Origin: an uncultured Verrucomicrobiota bacterium
Lineage (GTDB): Bacteria; Verrucomicrobiota; Verrucomicrobiae; Opitutales; Opitutaceae
Assembly (NCBI GenBank): GCA_946482165.1
Contig: CAMLQS010000173.1
Coordinates: 1-10,236 of the forward strand
Direction: 5' to 3'
DNA: 10,236 nucleotides
The notes under the pieces are model-generated. The model ran no database searches. It was not told the origin of the DNA and worked only from the letters and a program-made list of their open reading frames with translations. Position 1 is the stretch's first letter; every line of letters starts with the position of its first letter. Both the position numbers and the translations under genes were made by a program. Below are positions 1 to 7,292 of this stretch, one piece after another.

Positions 1-2
1 CC

Positions 3-2075
3 GTGCGCTCGAAATTCACCCTCCTGCTCCTCGCGCTCAACCTCGCCCTCTTCGGCTACCTGGCCCTGACCGAGCGCTGGATCACTCCCGACAAGGTCGA
101 GGAAAACCGTCGCCGCATCCTCGGCCCCGAGGCGGCCGACCTTTCCGTGATCGAGATCGCCGTCCTCCCCCCTCCCGCCGAGGGCGCGAACGCGTCCGCC
201 TCGCCCGCGCCCGCCCATACCCTCCGGCTTGAGCGTCAACCCGGCGACGGCTGGTTCCTCGCCGCCCCGCTCGACTGGCCCGCAAACGACTTCGCCGTCC
301 GCCTCATTCTCAACCAGCTTCAGTTCCTCGAAAACGAGACCAGCTTCCTGGTCACCGATCTGGCCCGCAACGGCCAGACCCTCGCCGATTACGGCCTCTC
401 CCAGCCCCGCATCGTCGTCACTTGCACCCCCTCCGCCAAGCCCGCCCACGACTCGGACACGCCCGCGCCCAAACCCTTTGTCCTCAAGATCGGAGCCACC
501 GCCGCGGTCGGCGACCGCCTCTACATCCTCTCCCCTGACGAGCGCCGCATCCACGTCGCCAGCCCCAAGGCCTCCGCAAACCTCCTCGACGCGCTCACCC
601 TCGATCTCGGGCGCCTTCGCTCCGATCAACTCTTCACCATTCCCGTTTTCGAAGCCCGCGCCCTCACCCTCCAAAGCGGCGCCGCCAACTCCTCCCGCAC
701 CCGCCTTCGCCGCGAACAAAGCCGCTGGACCTTCGAGGCGCCCATCACCGCCAGGGCAGCCAAGACGCCGGTGGAACTCGCCGTAAACGACCTCAACGCC
801 CTCCGCGTCGCCCGCTTCCTCGCCGCCGAAGCCGCCCCCACCCCCGAAGCCGCCGGACTCGTCAACCCGCGCCTCCGCGTCACCCTCGAGGGCAACGCCC
901 GCCGCGAGACCCTCCTCCTCGGCGCCCCCGTCCCTGGTGGCACGGGCGTCCCGCCCGTGGACGGCGGGGCGTCCCCCGTCCCCGCCCCGGGAACGCCGAA
1001 CCCCGGCTCGGTCTCCTCCCCCGCCGCCACGGTCGAGCTCTACGCCCGCCTCGATTGGCGCGTCGTCCCCACCGCGGCCGACAACAAGCGCCCCGTTCTC
1101 TTCACCGTCCAGGTCCCCGTGGAGCTCCTCAAGACCTTCGAGCGGGCCCAGACCGCCCTTCGCGACAAACGCGTCCTCGATCTCGATCCGGCCCGCGTCA
1201 CCGCCTTCGCCCTCTCCTCTCCCGGCAAGCCCGACCTTCGTATCCAGAAACTGGATTCCGCCTCCGCCTTCCCCGCCTGGCAAATCGCGTCCCCCGCGGC
1301 CGCCGCCCCGCTCCGCGCCGACGCCAAGCTCGTCGAACACCTGCTTCAACGGCTCCAGCTCCTCGAGGCCGTTCCCCCTCGCCCCGACGCCTCGCCCTTC
1401 GTCTTCGACGCCCCTTCGGCCGCCGATCTCGAGCGGCTCGGCTTCAACCGTCCCGAACGCATCGTAACCCTCCAGCTGTCGTCCGCCCCGTCCTCCGCCG
1501 GCGGCGGTCCGTCCTCCGCCTCGAACGAGCTCGTCCTGGAACTCGCCCAGCCCGTCGTGGCCGGCCCCGATCTCTACGCCCGCGTCGCCGGCCAGCCTTT
1601 TGTCTACGCCGTCCCGTCCGAGACCCTCGACCAGATTCCCGTGTCGCCGCTCCTCTATCGCGACCGGACCCTCGCCCGCCTCCCCGAGACGACCAAGATC
1701 ACCCGCCTCGTCCTCCGCCGCGCCGGAGACCCCGACGCCGCGCCCCTGCTCGATCACGCCGTCGGCGCCGAGCCCCCGCCCGCTCCCGTCGCCACCCTCC
1801 TCTCCGCCCTCCGCGAGCTCCGCGCCAAATCCATCAACAGCGAAAGCTACCCCGCCACCGTCCCCGTCGACGGCGTCGAAAAACCCTGGGCCTACACGCT
1901 CGAGGCCACCCTCGACCCCGCTCCCGCCTCCGGCCCCCTCCGCCTCAGCTTCGCCGAGCGCTCCGGAAGCTCCACCCAACTCGCCGGCAGCGAAACGCTC
2001 GGTCTTGTTTTCACCCTCGAGCAGCCTGTCCTCGACGCCCTCTGGCAGCTCCTCTACCGCGAGCCCAAGCCCTAG
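3..2075 (+). CDS. DUF4340 domain-containing membrane-anchored protein, three repeated modules
   Basis: 690 residues from GTG at 3. An uncleaved signal anchor (about residues 5-22, Leu/Ala-rich after Arg-Ser-Lys) precedes a long extracytoplasmic region. Three repeats of a Gly-hydrophobic-x-x-Pro element are visible at about G131-P135, G285-P289 and G480-P484. Each is followed by a beta-rich stretch and a later Leu-Arg/Arg-Asp-x-x-Leu segment, the usual look of tandem DUF4340 units. Family knowledge: DUF4340 proteins commonly sit downstream of an ABC ATPase, an ABC permease and a GldG-like auxiliary protein, as an accessory component of unknown biochemical role. Here those partners would lie left of the window. 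The start is uncertain because only two bases precede the GTG, but the N-terminus matches the family's usual anchor. Odd points: a Pro/Gly-rich expansion around residues 310-340 in module 2 carries a hairpin repeat, and a PSSA duplication lies near residues 496-506. Function unknown; family assignment fairly sure. Confidence 0.85.
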   Translation: MRSKFTLLLLALNLALFGYLALTERWITPDKVEENRRRILGPEAADLSVIEIAVLPPPAEGANASASPAPAHTLRLERQPGDGWFLAAPLDWPANDFAVRLILNQLQFLENETSFLVTDLARNGQTLADYGLSQPRIVVTCTPSAKPAHDSDTPAPKPFVLKIGATAAVGDRLYILSPDERRIHVASPKASANLLDALTLDLGRLRSDQLFTIPVFEARALTLQSGAANSSRTRLRREQSRWTFEAPITARAAKTPVELAVNDLNALRVARFLAAEAAPTPEAAGLVNPRLRVTLEGNARRETLLLGAPVPGGTGVPPVDGGASPVPAPGTPNPGSVSSPAATVELYARLDWRVVPTAADNKRPVLFTVQVPVELLKTFERAQTALRDKRVLDLDPARVTAFALSSPGKPDLRIQKLDSASAFPAWQIASPAAAAPLRADAKLVEHLLQRLQLLEAVPPRPDASPFVFDAPSAADLERLGFNRPERIVTLQLSSAPSSAGGGPSSASNELVLELAQPVVAGPDLYARVAGQPFVYAVPSETLDQIPVSPLLYRDRTLARLPETTKITRLVLRRAGDPDAAPLLDHAVGAEPPPAPVATLLSALRELRAKSINSESYPATVPVDGVEKPWAYTLEATLDPAPASGPLRLSFAERSGSSTQLAGSETLGLVFTLEQPVLDALWQLLYREPKP
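941..959 (+). repeat. 19-nt hairpin repeat inside the DUF4340 gene (8-3-8, TCC loop)
   Basis: Arms CACGGGCG (941-948) and CGCCCGTG (952-959) are perfectly complementary around the loop TCC (949-951). With the two preceding Gs, bases 939-957 are identical to 6211-6229 inside the ATPase gene. The element is read as G313-T-G-V-P-P318 and begins a Pro/Gly/Ala/Ser-rich stretch between two beta-strand-like segments. GTGG (937-940) occupies the position where the intergenic copies have GTAG. I read it as a mobile or amplified hairpin tolerated in a surface loop. Chance alone is unlikely given the exact 19-nt match and shared reading phase, although GC-rich DNA raises the background. Confidence 0.7.
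1488..1520 (+). repeat. Short in-frame direct repeat, 21-nt period
   Basis: The 12-mer CCGTCCTCCGCC occurs at 1488-1499 and again at 1509-1520, separated by GGCGGCGGT. The 21-nt period is seven codons, so the protein reads PSSAGGGPSSAS. It lies just before a beta-strand of the third DUF4340 module. It looks like a small slippage or duplication product in a flexible loop. Confidence 0.5.
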
Positions 2076-2098
2076 GTCCCGCAAGCCGCATAGGTCCC
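2073..2098 (+). repeat. Direct repeat TAGGTCCC at the DUF4340 gene end
   Basis: TAGGTCCC occurs at 2073-2080 and 2091-2098, an 18-nt period with GCAAGCCGCA between, followed by a degenerate GCGTCCCC at 2101-2108. The first copy contains the TAG stop of the DUF4340 gene. The repeat fills part of the 58-nt gap before the next gene. No hairpin or other function is evident; it may be a remnant of a short intergenic repeat. Confidence 0.4.
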
Positions 2099-2133
2099 CT
2101 GCGTCCCCTCCCTCGCCCGCCGCCTCCGCTCCC

Positions 2134-4911
2134 GTGGCCTCGCGCCCTTCCAGACGCCCCCGCCCGTTTCTCCGCCATCTGGCCCGCTTCCTCCGCTGGA
2201 CGCTCTGGCTCGGCCTCCTCGGGGTGCTCGCCATCCAGGCGCGCATCCTCGTCGACGGCGGCTTTCGTCTCCCCGGCTTCGCCCAAAGCTATCTCGTCCG
2301 TCGCCTCGCCGCCGAAGGGTTCACCTTCGATGCCGAGGCCGTCTGGCTCGCCCCCGACGGCCGGCTCATGTTCGTCCGCCCACGCCTAGGATTGAACGGC
2401 CAGGACAGTCCCGTCGCCACCGCCCGGGCCGTGGCCATCCACCTTCGCCGACGCGAGCTCCTCGGGGGAAAAATCAGCGCGACCCGCCTCGAACTCGCCG
2501 ACCTATGGATCAACCTGCCGGCGATCGCCTCGCCCACCGGCGCCGCCCAGCCCATCCTCGAAGCCGGCGAATTCCGCCTCTCCCGCGCGCCCGACGCCGC
2601 CAACTGGACCGTCGACCAGGCCAGCGCACGCCTGCTCTCCATCCCCGCGGCGTTCTCCGGCACCCTGCCCTCCGGCGGTTCCGGCGCCATGCCGCGCCGC
2701 CCCGCCGCCGAGGTCGCTCGCGACACGCTCCATCGGGCCGCCACCCTCTACCGCCAGCTCGCCCGCCTGCCCCTTGATCGCATCCGCGTCGTCCGCGTGG
2801 ACCTGTCGCCCTCGCGCCTCGCCCTCTCCACCGAGCTGCCCGCGCTCTCGCTTTCCGATTATCCCCTGCTTCCGCCCCGCTTTCCCGACGTCGCGCTCGA
2901 ACAGGTCCAAGCCTCCCTCAGCCTTCCTCTCGAACGGCCCACCACGGACCTCGGCGAAATCCGCCTCCACGCCCGTCGTCTCGTCGTCCCGGCGCCTTAC
3001 CTCCTTCAAGGCGAGGAGGTCAGCCTCCGCCTCTCCGCCCGCGGCCGGACTCTTCGCCTCGGCGAAACCAAGGACAAGGCGCTGAGCCTGTCCCTCGCCG
3101 CCGCCCGCTTTCAGAAGACCGACCTCCCGCTCCCGGCCGTCCCGGTGGTCGCGGAGGCCCGCTTCGCCGCCGACGGAGGCACGCTCGATCTCGATCTGTC
3201 CGCCCGCCTCGCCGACGCCCCGTGGAGCGCCCGATTCTCCGGCACCGTCGCCGATCGGGCCGGCTCCCTCGCCGCAAAGGGCGAGCTCACGCCGGCGCTG
3301 CTCGATCAAGTCCGCTCCTTCCTGCCGGAAAAGGCCCGGCCCATCCTCGAGCTTTCCGATCCCGTCCGCCTCGACGTCTCCGCCCTCGTCGCGCCCGGCG
3401 CCGATCCGGTGCGCGTCGTCGCCCGCGCCGCCGCCGGACGGGCCGTCGCCGGCAAGGTGCCCTTTGATCGCGCCGGCGCCGTGCTCGTCTACGAGCCCTC
3501 CGCCCGCCGCCTCCTCGCCGACGAGCTCGTGTTGGTGCAAAACGACTCCCGCGCAAAGGGTAGTTACGAAATGGATACCGATACGCTCGCCTTCCGCTTC
3601 CTCCTCGGCGGACAACTCCGCCCCATGGCCATCGAGGGCTGGTTCTCCGGCTGGTGGGACCGCTTTTGGGAGAATTTCCACTTTGGCCCCGTCCCCCCCG
3701 CCGCCGAGGTCGACATCCAGGGAGTCTGGCGCGACCCCGAACGCACCACCGTCTTCGTCCAGGCGTCCTCCGGCGCCCTTCGGCTGCGCGAGCTCGAGCT
3801 CGACACCCTCCGCACCCGCATGCAGGTCGCCGCCGGCGCCTTCGACATCCTCAACTTCCACGCCACCCGCGAAGCCCACGCCGCCGAAGGCCGCTTCGTC
3901 CGGCTCAACGGCCCCGACAACGACGAGTGGAGCTACATGGACTTCGACGTGCGCTCGGATTTCCCCGTCGACGCCCTGCCTCGGCTTTTCCCCGCCGAAG
4001 GTCCCGCGCTCGTCGCCCCCTTCGCCCTCGACGGCGCTCCCCGCATCCACCTCGTCGGCCAAAGCTTCGGCCCCGCTTCCGCCACGCCCGGTCGCCAACG
4101 CTACGATCTCCACCTCGCCACCGACGCCCCCCTTCGCTATTCCGGATTCCCTCTCGACCACCTCGCGCTCCGCCTCGAACGCCGCGACGCCGAACTGCGC
4201 CTGCGCGACATCCGCGCCGGCTTCGCCACCGGTCTCGCCACCGGAGAGGCCGCCCTCAGCGGTCCCGACACCGATCGCTGGCTCGCTTTCGACATCACCC
4301 TCGCCGACTCCAGCCTCGACCTCGCCCAGGCCCGTTGGACCGAGTTCCAAACCTCCCGTCCCCGCGAAACGCCGGACGCTCCGGAAACACCCAAAGTCCC
4401 CGCCGACGCCAAAGGGACGAAGGACGCCAAGCCCCTTGGCGGCCGGATCTCCGCGCACCTCGCCGCCACCGGGCCGCTCGACAATCCCCTCGGCTATTCC
4501 GGGCGCGGCGACGCCAAGATCACCGGCGCCGACCTCGCCAACATCCGCCTCATGGGCCCCGTGTCCTCCCTGCTTGGAGAGATCGGCATCGGCTTCACCA
4601 CCCTCAAGCTCTCCGAGGCCGACGCCCGTATCGCGCTCGATCAAAACCGCCTGGTTTTCGAGGACCTCCGCCTCACCGGTCCCTCCGCTCTCGTCGAGGC
4701 CAAGGGCGTTTATCTCCTCCCCGCCGGCGTCCTGGATTTTCAGGCCAAGATCCGCCCCTTCGATCAAAGCGGCGGCATCCTCTCCTCAACGGCCAATTTC
4801 TTCACCTCTCCGCTCTCCAGCGTCCTCGAAGTCGATCTCGCCGGCACCCTCGAAGACCCCAGTTGGACATTCACCTACGGTCCCACCAAATTCTTTCGCC
4901 GTCTCTTCTGA
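2134..4911 (+). CDS. AsmA-like C-terminal region, single-anchor envelope protein
   Basis: 925 residues if translation starts at GTG 2134. The frame is open further upstream, but that part overlaps the DUF4340 gene in another frame and is Pro/Ser-rich shadow sequence. GTG 2134 directly precedes a basic N-terminus (Arg-rich, residues 4-21) and one membrane segment (about 19-36), so the body should lie outside the inner membrane. The rest is beta-rich with repeated Leu-Asp-Leu/Leu-x-Leu strands. A Trp-rich patch holds W507-W508, and a Pro/Lys/Asp-rich linker spans about 740-768. The C-terminal portion from about 770 to the end resembles AsmA/DUF3971-type C-terminal regions, with Gly-Asp-Ala-x-Ile and a final LEVDLAGTLEDPSWTF segment. 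Family knowledge: AsmA/TamB/YhdP-type proteins act in outer-membrane biogenesis and lipid transport between membranes. That role is inferred here. Probably co-transcribed with the DUF4340 gene. Family level fairly sure, exact function not. Confidence 0.75.
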   Translation: MASRPSRRPRPFLRHLARFLRWTLWLGLLGVLAIQARILVDGGFRLPGFAQSYLVRRLAAEGFTFDAEAVWLAPDGRLMFVRPRLGLNGQDSPVATARAVAIHLRRRELLGGKISATRLELADLWINLPAIASPTGAAQPILEAGEFRLSRAPDAANWTVDQASARLLSIPAAFSGTLPSGGSGAMPRRPAAEVARDTLHRAATLYRQLARLPLDRIRVVRVDLSPSRLALSTELPALSLSDYPLLPPRFPDVALEQVQASLSLPLERPTTDLGEIRLHARRLVVPAPYLLQGEEVSLRLSARGRTLRLGETKDKALSLSLAAARFQKTDLPLPAVPVVAEARFAADGGTLDLDLSARLADAPWSARFSGTVADRAGSLAAKGELTPALLDQVRSFLPEKARPILELSDPVRLDVSALVAPGADPVRVVARAAAGRAVAGKVPFDRAGAVLVYEPSARRLLADELVLVQNDSRAKGSYEMDTDTLAFRFLLGGQLRPMAIEGWFSGWWDRFWENFHFGPVPPAAEVDIQGVWRDPERTTVFVQASSGALRLRELELDTLRTRMQVAAGAFDILNFHATREAHAAEGRFVRLNGPDNDEWSYMDFDVRSDFPVDALPRLFPAEGPALVAPFALDGAPRIHLVGQSFGPASATPGRQRYDLHLATDAPLRYSGFPLDHLALRLERRDAELRLRDIRAGFATGLATGEAALSGPDTDRWLAFDITLADSSLDLAQARWTEFQTSRPRETPDAPETPKVPADAKGTKDAKPLGGRISAHLAATGPLDNPLGYSGRGDAKITGADLANIRLMGPVSSLLGEIGIGFTTLKLSEADARIALDQNRLVFEDLRLTGPSALVEAKGVYLLPAGVLDFQAKIRPFDQSGGILSSTANFFTSPLSSVLEVDLAGTLEDPSWTFTYGPTKFFRRLF

Positions 4912-4993
4912 CGCGGCATGAATCGGCGCTGGCCTCCGGCCCGCACCCGCGCCTCCCGTCCGATTGAACTCGGGGACTTCCGCACCTGGCGCG

Positions 4994-4999
4994 TATAAC
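4994..4999 (+). promoter_or_regulatory. Candidate -10 box ahead of the copper ATPase gene
   Basis: TATAAC (4994-4999) matches five of six bases of the sigma70 -10 consensus and stands out in very GC-rich DNA, 35 bases before the ATPase ATG. TTGAAC (4964-4969) would be a good -35 box, but the spacer is 24 nt, longer than the usual 16-19. No convincing CueR, CsoR or CopY operator was seen. Weak evidence. Confidence 0.25.
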
Positions 5000-5034
5000 C
5001 CTACGGCCAGGCACCTCGCCCGTCGCGCCGTCCC

Positions 5035-7080
5035 ATGCACTCGTCCACGAATTCACACCGGTCCCCGCCGCCCGACGCCCCCGTCTACATGGGCCTGCCC
5101 CACGAGCGCATCCTCCGTCCGCGCTTCTGGGTCGCCCTTGCGCTCACTCTTCCCGTTCTCGCCCTCTCCATGGGCGAAATGCTCCTCCCGTCCGCCTTCC
5201 ACGCCCTGCCGCCCGCCCTCAACGGCTGGCTGCAATTCGCGCTCGCCACCCCCGTCTTCTTTTGGTCCGGCGCCTGGTTCATCCGGCGATGGTGGAAATC
5301 CATCCGCGAGCGCGACACCAACATGTTCACGCTCACCGTCACCGGCACCGGCGCGGCCTATCTCTACTCGGTCGCGGCCCTCCTCCTCGGTAACCATTTT
5401 CCCGATACGATCCGCGGTCCTCACGGCGTCCCGCTCTATTTCGAGGCCGCCGCCGTCATCACCACTCTCGTCCTGCTCGGCCAGATTCTCGAGCAACGCG
5501 CCCACTCGCGGACCGACGCCGCCATCCGCGGCCTCATGGACCTCGCGCCCAAGCTCGCCCATCGCCTCCGCCCCGACGGCTCCGAGGAGGACGTTCCCGT
5601 CGCCGGGCTCCATCCCGGCGACCGCCTCCGCGTGCGCCCCGGCGAGCACCTTCCCGTCGACGGCGTGCTCCTCGAAGGCTCGGCCGAACTCGACGAATCG
5701 ATGCTCACCGGCGAACCCCTTCCGGTCACCAAAGCCCCCGGCGACCTCCTCCGCGCCGGCACGCTCAACGCCACCGGCAGTTTCGTCTTCCGCGCCGAGC
5801 GCGTCGGCGCCGACACGCTCCTCGCCCAGATCGTCCGCCTCGTCGAACAGGCCGTCGACAGCGAGCCGCCCATCGCCCGCCTCGCCGATCGCGTCTCCTC
5901 CTGGTTCGTGCCCGTCGTTCTCCTTTGCGCGCTTGTCACCTTCGCCGCCTGGACGCTCCTCGTCCCCGGCGACGGCTGGCTGCACGGGCTGCTCAACGCC
6001 GTCGCCGTCCTCATCATCGCCTGCCCCTGCGCCCTCGGGCTCGCCACGCCCGTCTCCATCGTCACCGGCATCGGTCGCGGCGCCCAGGCCGGCGTGCTGG
6101 TCAAAGACGCCGCCGCCCTCGAAAAACTCGAGCGCGCCGACACCGTCCTCCTCGACAAAACCGGCACCCTCACCGCCGGCCGCCCCGCCCTCGTCGCCAT
6201 CGAGCCCCGCGGCACGGGCGTCCCGCCCGCGGGCTCGTCCCTCTCCCCCGCCGACCAGCTCCTCCGCTTCGCCGCCGCCGCCGAGCAACCCAGCGAACAC
6301 CCGCTCGCCCGCGCCCTCGTCTCCGCCGCCCGCGAACGAGGCCTCGCCTTGCCCCACGCCGAAGGCTTCCTCGCCGAGCCCGGCGCCGGAGTCCGAGCCG
6401 TCGTCGCCGGCCGCCGCATCGCGCTCCATCGCGCCGCCGCCGACGTCGTGCTCGCCGCGCATCCCGAAGCCACGCTGGTCGCCGTCACCATCGACGACCT
6501 TCCCGCCGGACTCCTCGCCCTCGCCGACCCGGTCAAGCCGTCCACGCCCGCCGCCCTCGCCGAGCTCCGCGCGCTCGGCCTGCGCCTCGTCATGGTCAGC
6601 GGCGACCGCCGCGCCGCCGCCGAAGCCGTCGCGCGCCAACTCGGACTCGACGGTGTCCACGCCGAGGTCACGCCCGCCGACAAACAACGCCTCGTCCGCG
6701 AACACCAGGCCCGCGGCGAACGCGTCGTCTTCGCCGGCGACGGCCTCAACGACGCCCCCGCCCTCGCCGCCGCCGACGTCGGCGTCGCCATGGGCACCGG
6801 CACCGACATCGCCATGCACAGCGCCGGCCTCGTTCTCGTGCAAGGCGACCTCCGCGCCCTCGCCCGCGCCGTGCGCCTCAGTCGCGCCACATTGCGCAAC
6901 ATCCGCCAAAACCTCTTCTGGGCCTTCGCCTACAACAGCGCCGGCATCCCGCTCGCCGCCGGAGCCCTGTTTCCGCTTTTCGGCTGGCTGCTCAACCCCA
7001 TGTTCGCCGGCGCCGCCATGAGCCTAAGCTCCATGACCGTCGTGCTCAACGCCCTTCGCCTCCGCCGGGCGCGGCTCTAA
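5035..7080 (+). CDS. copA: Copper-type P1B ATPase without N-terminal HMA domain
   Basis: 681 residues; pumps a soft metal, most likely Cu(I), out of the cytoplasm using ATP. Membrane segments lie at about 31-50, 65-84, 98-118, 135-155, 290-311, 322-342, 628-650 and 655-675, the eight-helix P1B layout. Visible motifs: TGE in the actuator domain (T225-E227), CPC in helix 6 (C330-P331-C332), DKTGT with phosphorylated D374, HP of the nucleotide domain (H422-P423), GDGLND (G568-D573), YN in helix 7 (Y633-N634), and M662 with S665-S666 in helix 8. CPC with YN and MxxSS is the Cu(I) P1B-1 signature. No CxxC metal-binding domain precedes helix 1, and the frame is closed by TAA at 4996-4998, so none has been missed upstream. 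The N-terminus has only scattered His. ATG 5089 is an alternative start. A hairpin repeat encoding G393-P398 sits in the variable stretch between the DKTGT strand and the nucleotide domain. The neighbouring CDF gene supports a metal-efflux locus. Confidence 0.93.
   Translation: MHSSTNSHRSPPPDAPVYMGLPHERILRPRFWVALALTLPVLALSMGEMLLPSAFHALPPALNGWLQFALATPVFFWSGAWFIRRWWKSIRERDTNMFTLTVTGTGAAYLYSVAALLLGNHFPDTIRGPHGVPLYFEAAAVITTLVLLGQILEQRAHSRTDAAIRGLMDLAPKLAHRLRPDGSEEDVPVAGLHPGDRLRVRPGEHLPVDGVLLEGSAELDESMLTGEPLPVTKAPGDLLRAGTLNATGSFVFRAERVGADTLLAQIVRLVEQAVDSEPPIARLADRVSSWFVPVVLLCALVTFAAWTLLVPGDGWLHGLLNAVAVLIIACPCALGLATPVSIVTGIGRGAQAGVLVKDAAALEKLERADTVLLDKTGTLTAGRPALVAIEPRGTGVPPAGSSLSPADQLLRFAAAAEQPSEHPLARALVSAARERGLALPHAEGFLAEPGAGVRAVVAGRRIALHRAAADVVLAAHPEATLVAVTIDDLPAGLLALADPVKPSTPAALAELRALGLRLVMVSGDRRAAAEAVARQLGLDGVHAEVTPADKQRLVREHQARGERVVFAGDGLNDAPALAAADVGVAMGTGTDIAMHSAGLVLVQGDLRALARAVRLSRATLRNIRQNLFWAFAYNSAGIPLAAGALFPLFGWLLNPMFAGAAMSLSSMTVVLNALRLRRARL
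6213..6231 (+). repeat. 19-nt hairpin repeat inside the P1B ATPase gene
   Basis: Arms CACGGGCG (6213-6220) and CGCCCGCG (6224-6231) flank loop TCC (6221-6223) and pair at seven of eight positions, with one A-C mismatch. Bases 6211-6229 are identical to 939-957 in the DUF4340 gene and are read in the same phase, G393-T-G-V-P-P398. GAGCCC (6202-6207) and GGGCTC (6231-6236) could form an outer stem. The insertion point lies after the phosphorylation-site strand and before the HP-containing nucleotide domain, a length-variable region in P-type ATPases. Confidence 0.65.
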
Positions 7081-7119
7081 TTTTTCACCCGCGGATAAAA
7101 CCATTCCCGACGGATCGAC

Positions 7120-7144
7120 GTAGCGGAACGGCGGAGCCATTTCG
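7120..7144 (+). repeat. REP-like element: GTAG plus imperfect hairpin (GGA loop)
   Basis: GTAG (7120-7123) is directly followed by an imperfect hairpin. Arms GGAACGGC (7125-7132) and GCCATTTC (7136-7143) surround loop GGA (7133-7135), with one C-A mismatch and one G-T wobble; C7124-G7144 extends the stem. Loop GGA is the complement of the TCC loop in the other three copies. It lies in the 212-nt gap between the ATPase and CDF genes. GTAG beside a short hairpin is the known hallmark of REP elements mobilised by RAYT (Y1 REP-associated) transposases. The mismatch lowers confidence. Confidence 0.45.
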
Positions 7145-7207
7145 TTTCTGCGCAGCCCGCTCGGCGAAAGCGTGCCTGAGCATCCGCGCCCGTCCGCAGC
7201 ATACGCG

Positions 7208-7221
7208 GTTAACAAAATTAT
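7208..7221 (+). promoter_or_regulatory. AT-rich island upstream of the CDF gene, possible promoter region
   Basis: GTTAACAAAATTAT (7208-7221 approximately) is strikingly AT-rich for this window. TTAACA (7209-7214) resembles a -35 box, but the best downstream hexamer, TAATGT (7229-7234), matches the -10 consensus poorly and its 14-nt spacer is short. It lies about 70 bases before the CDF start and may mark a separate promoter for that gene. Suggestive only. Confidence 0.2.
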
Positions 7222-7292
7222 CCCGCCCTAATGTTCGCGGTCGCGCGCGCTTCGGCTCGCATCACACCTGAGCGCGCCTTTGCGTCGCCACC

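Noticed and set aside
963..986. Second hairpin in the DUF4340 gene, GGCGGGG with CCCCGCC
   Set aside because: The 10-nt loop does not fit the 8-3-8 family, and seven-base G/C complementarity is expected often at this base composition.
2503..4767. Long open frame of 754 codons on the minus strand across the AsmA-like gene
   Set aside because: Gly/Glu/Ala-rich low-complexity product with no family resemblance. It is the expected by-product of a GC-rich codon pattern opposite a real gene that has an anchor and a recognisable C-terminal region.
4976..4992. Possible MerR/CueR-type operator around CTTCC before the ATPase gene
   Set aside because: The right half lacks the matching GGAAG arm, so there is no real dyad.
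5053..6909. Long minus-strand frame opposite the copper ATPase gene
   Set aside because: Product is Gly/Glu/Asp-rich without domains; the + strand frame carries every P1B ATPase motif in order.
4964..7021. Plus-strand frame of 685 codons overlapping the ATPase gene in another phase
   Set aside because: Product is almost entirely Ser/Pro/Ala, a frame-shifted shadow of the ATPase gene.
7062..7085. Possible intrinsic terminator at the ATPase gene end: CCGC/GCGG stem then TTTTT
   Set aside because: The stem is only four pairs and the T-run starts six bases after it, across the stop codon; too weak for a terminator call.
7245..7260. Possible hairpin with a TTCG tetraloop (loop 7251-7254)
   Set aside because: Only two pairs, a C-T mismatch, then three pairs; not stable enough to call and unlike the repeat family.
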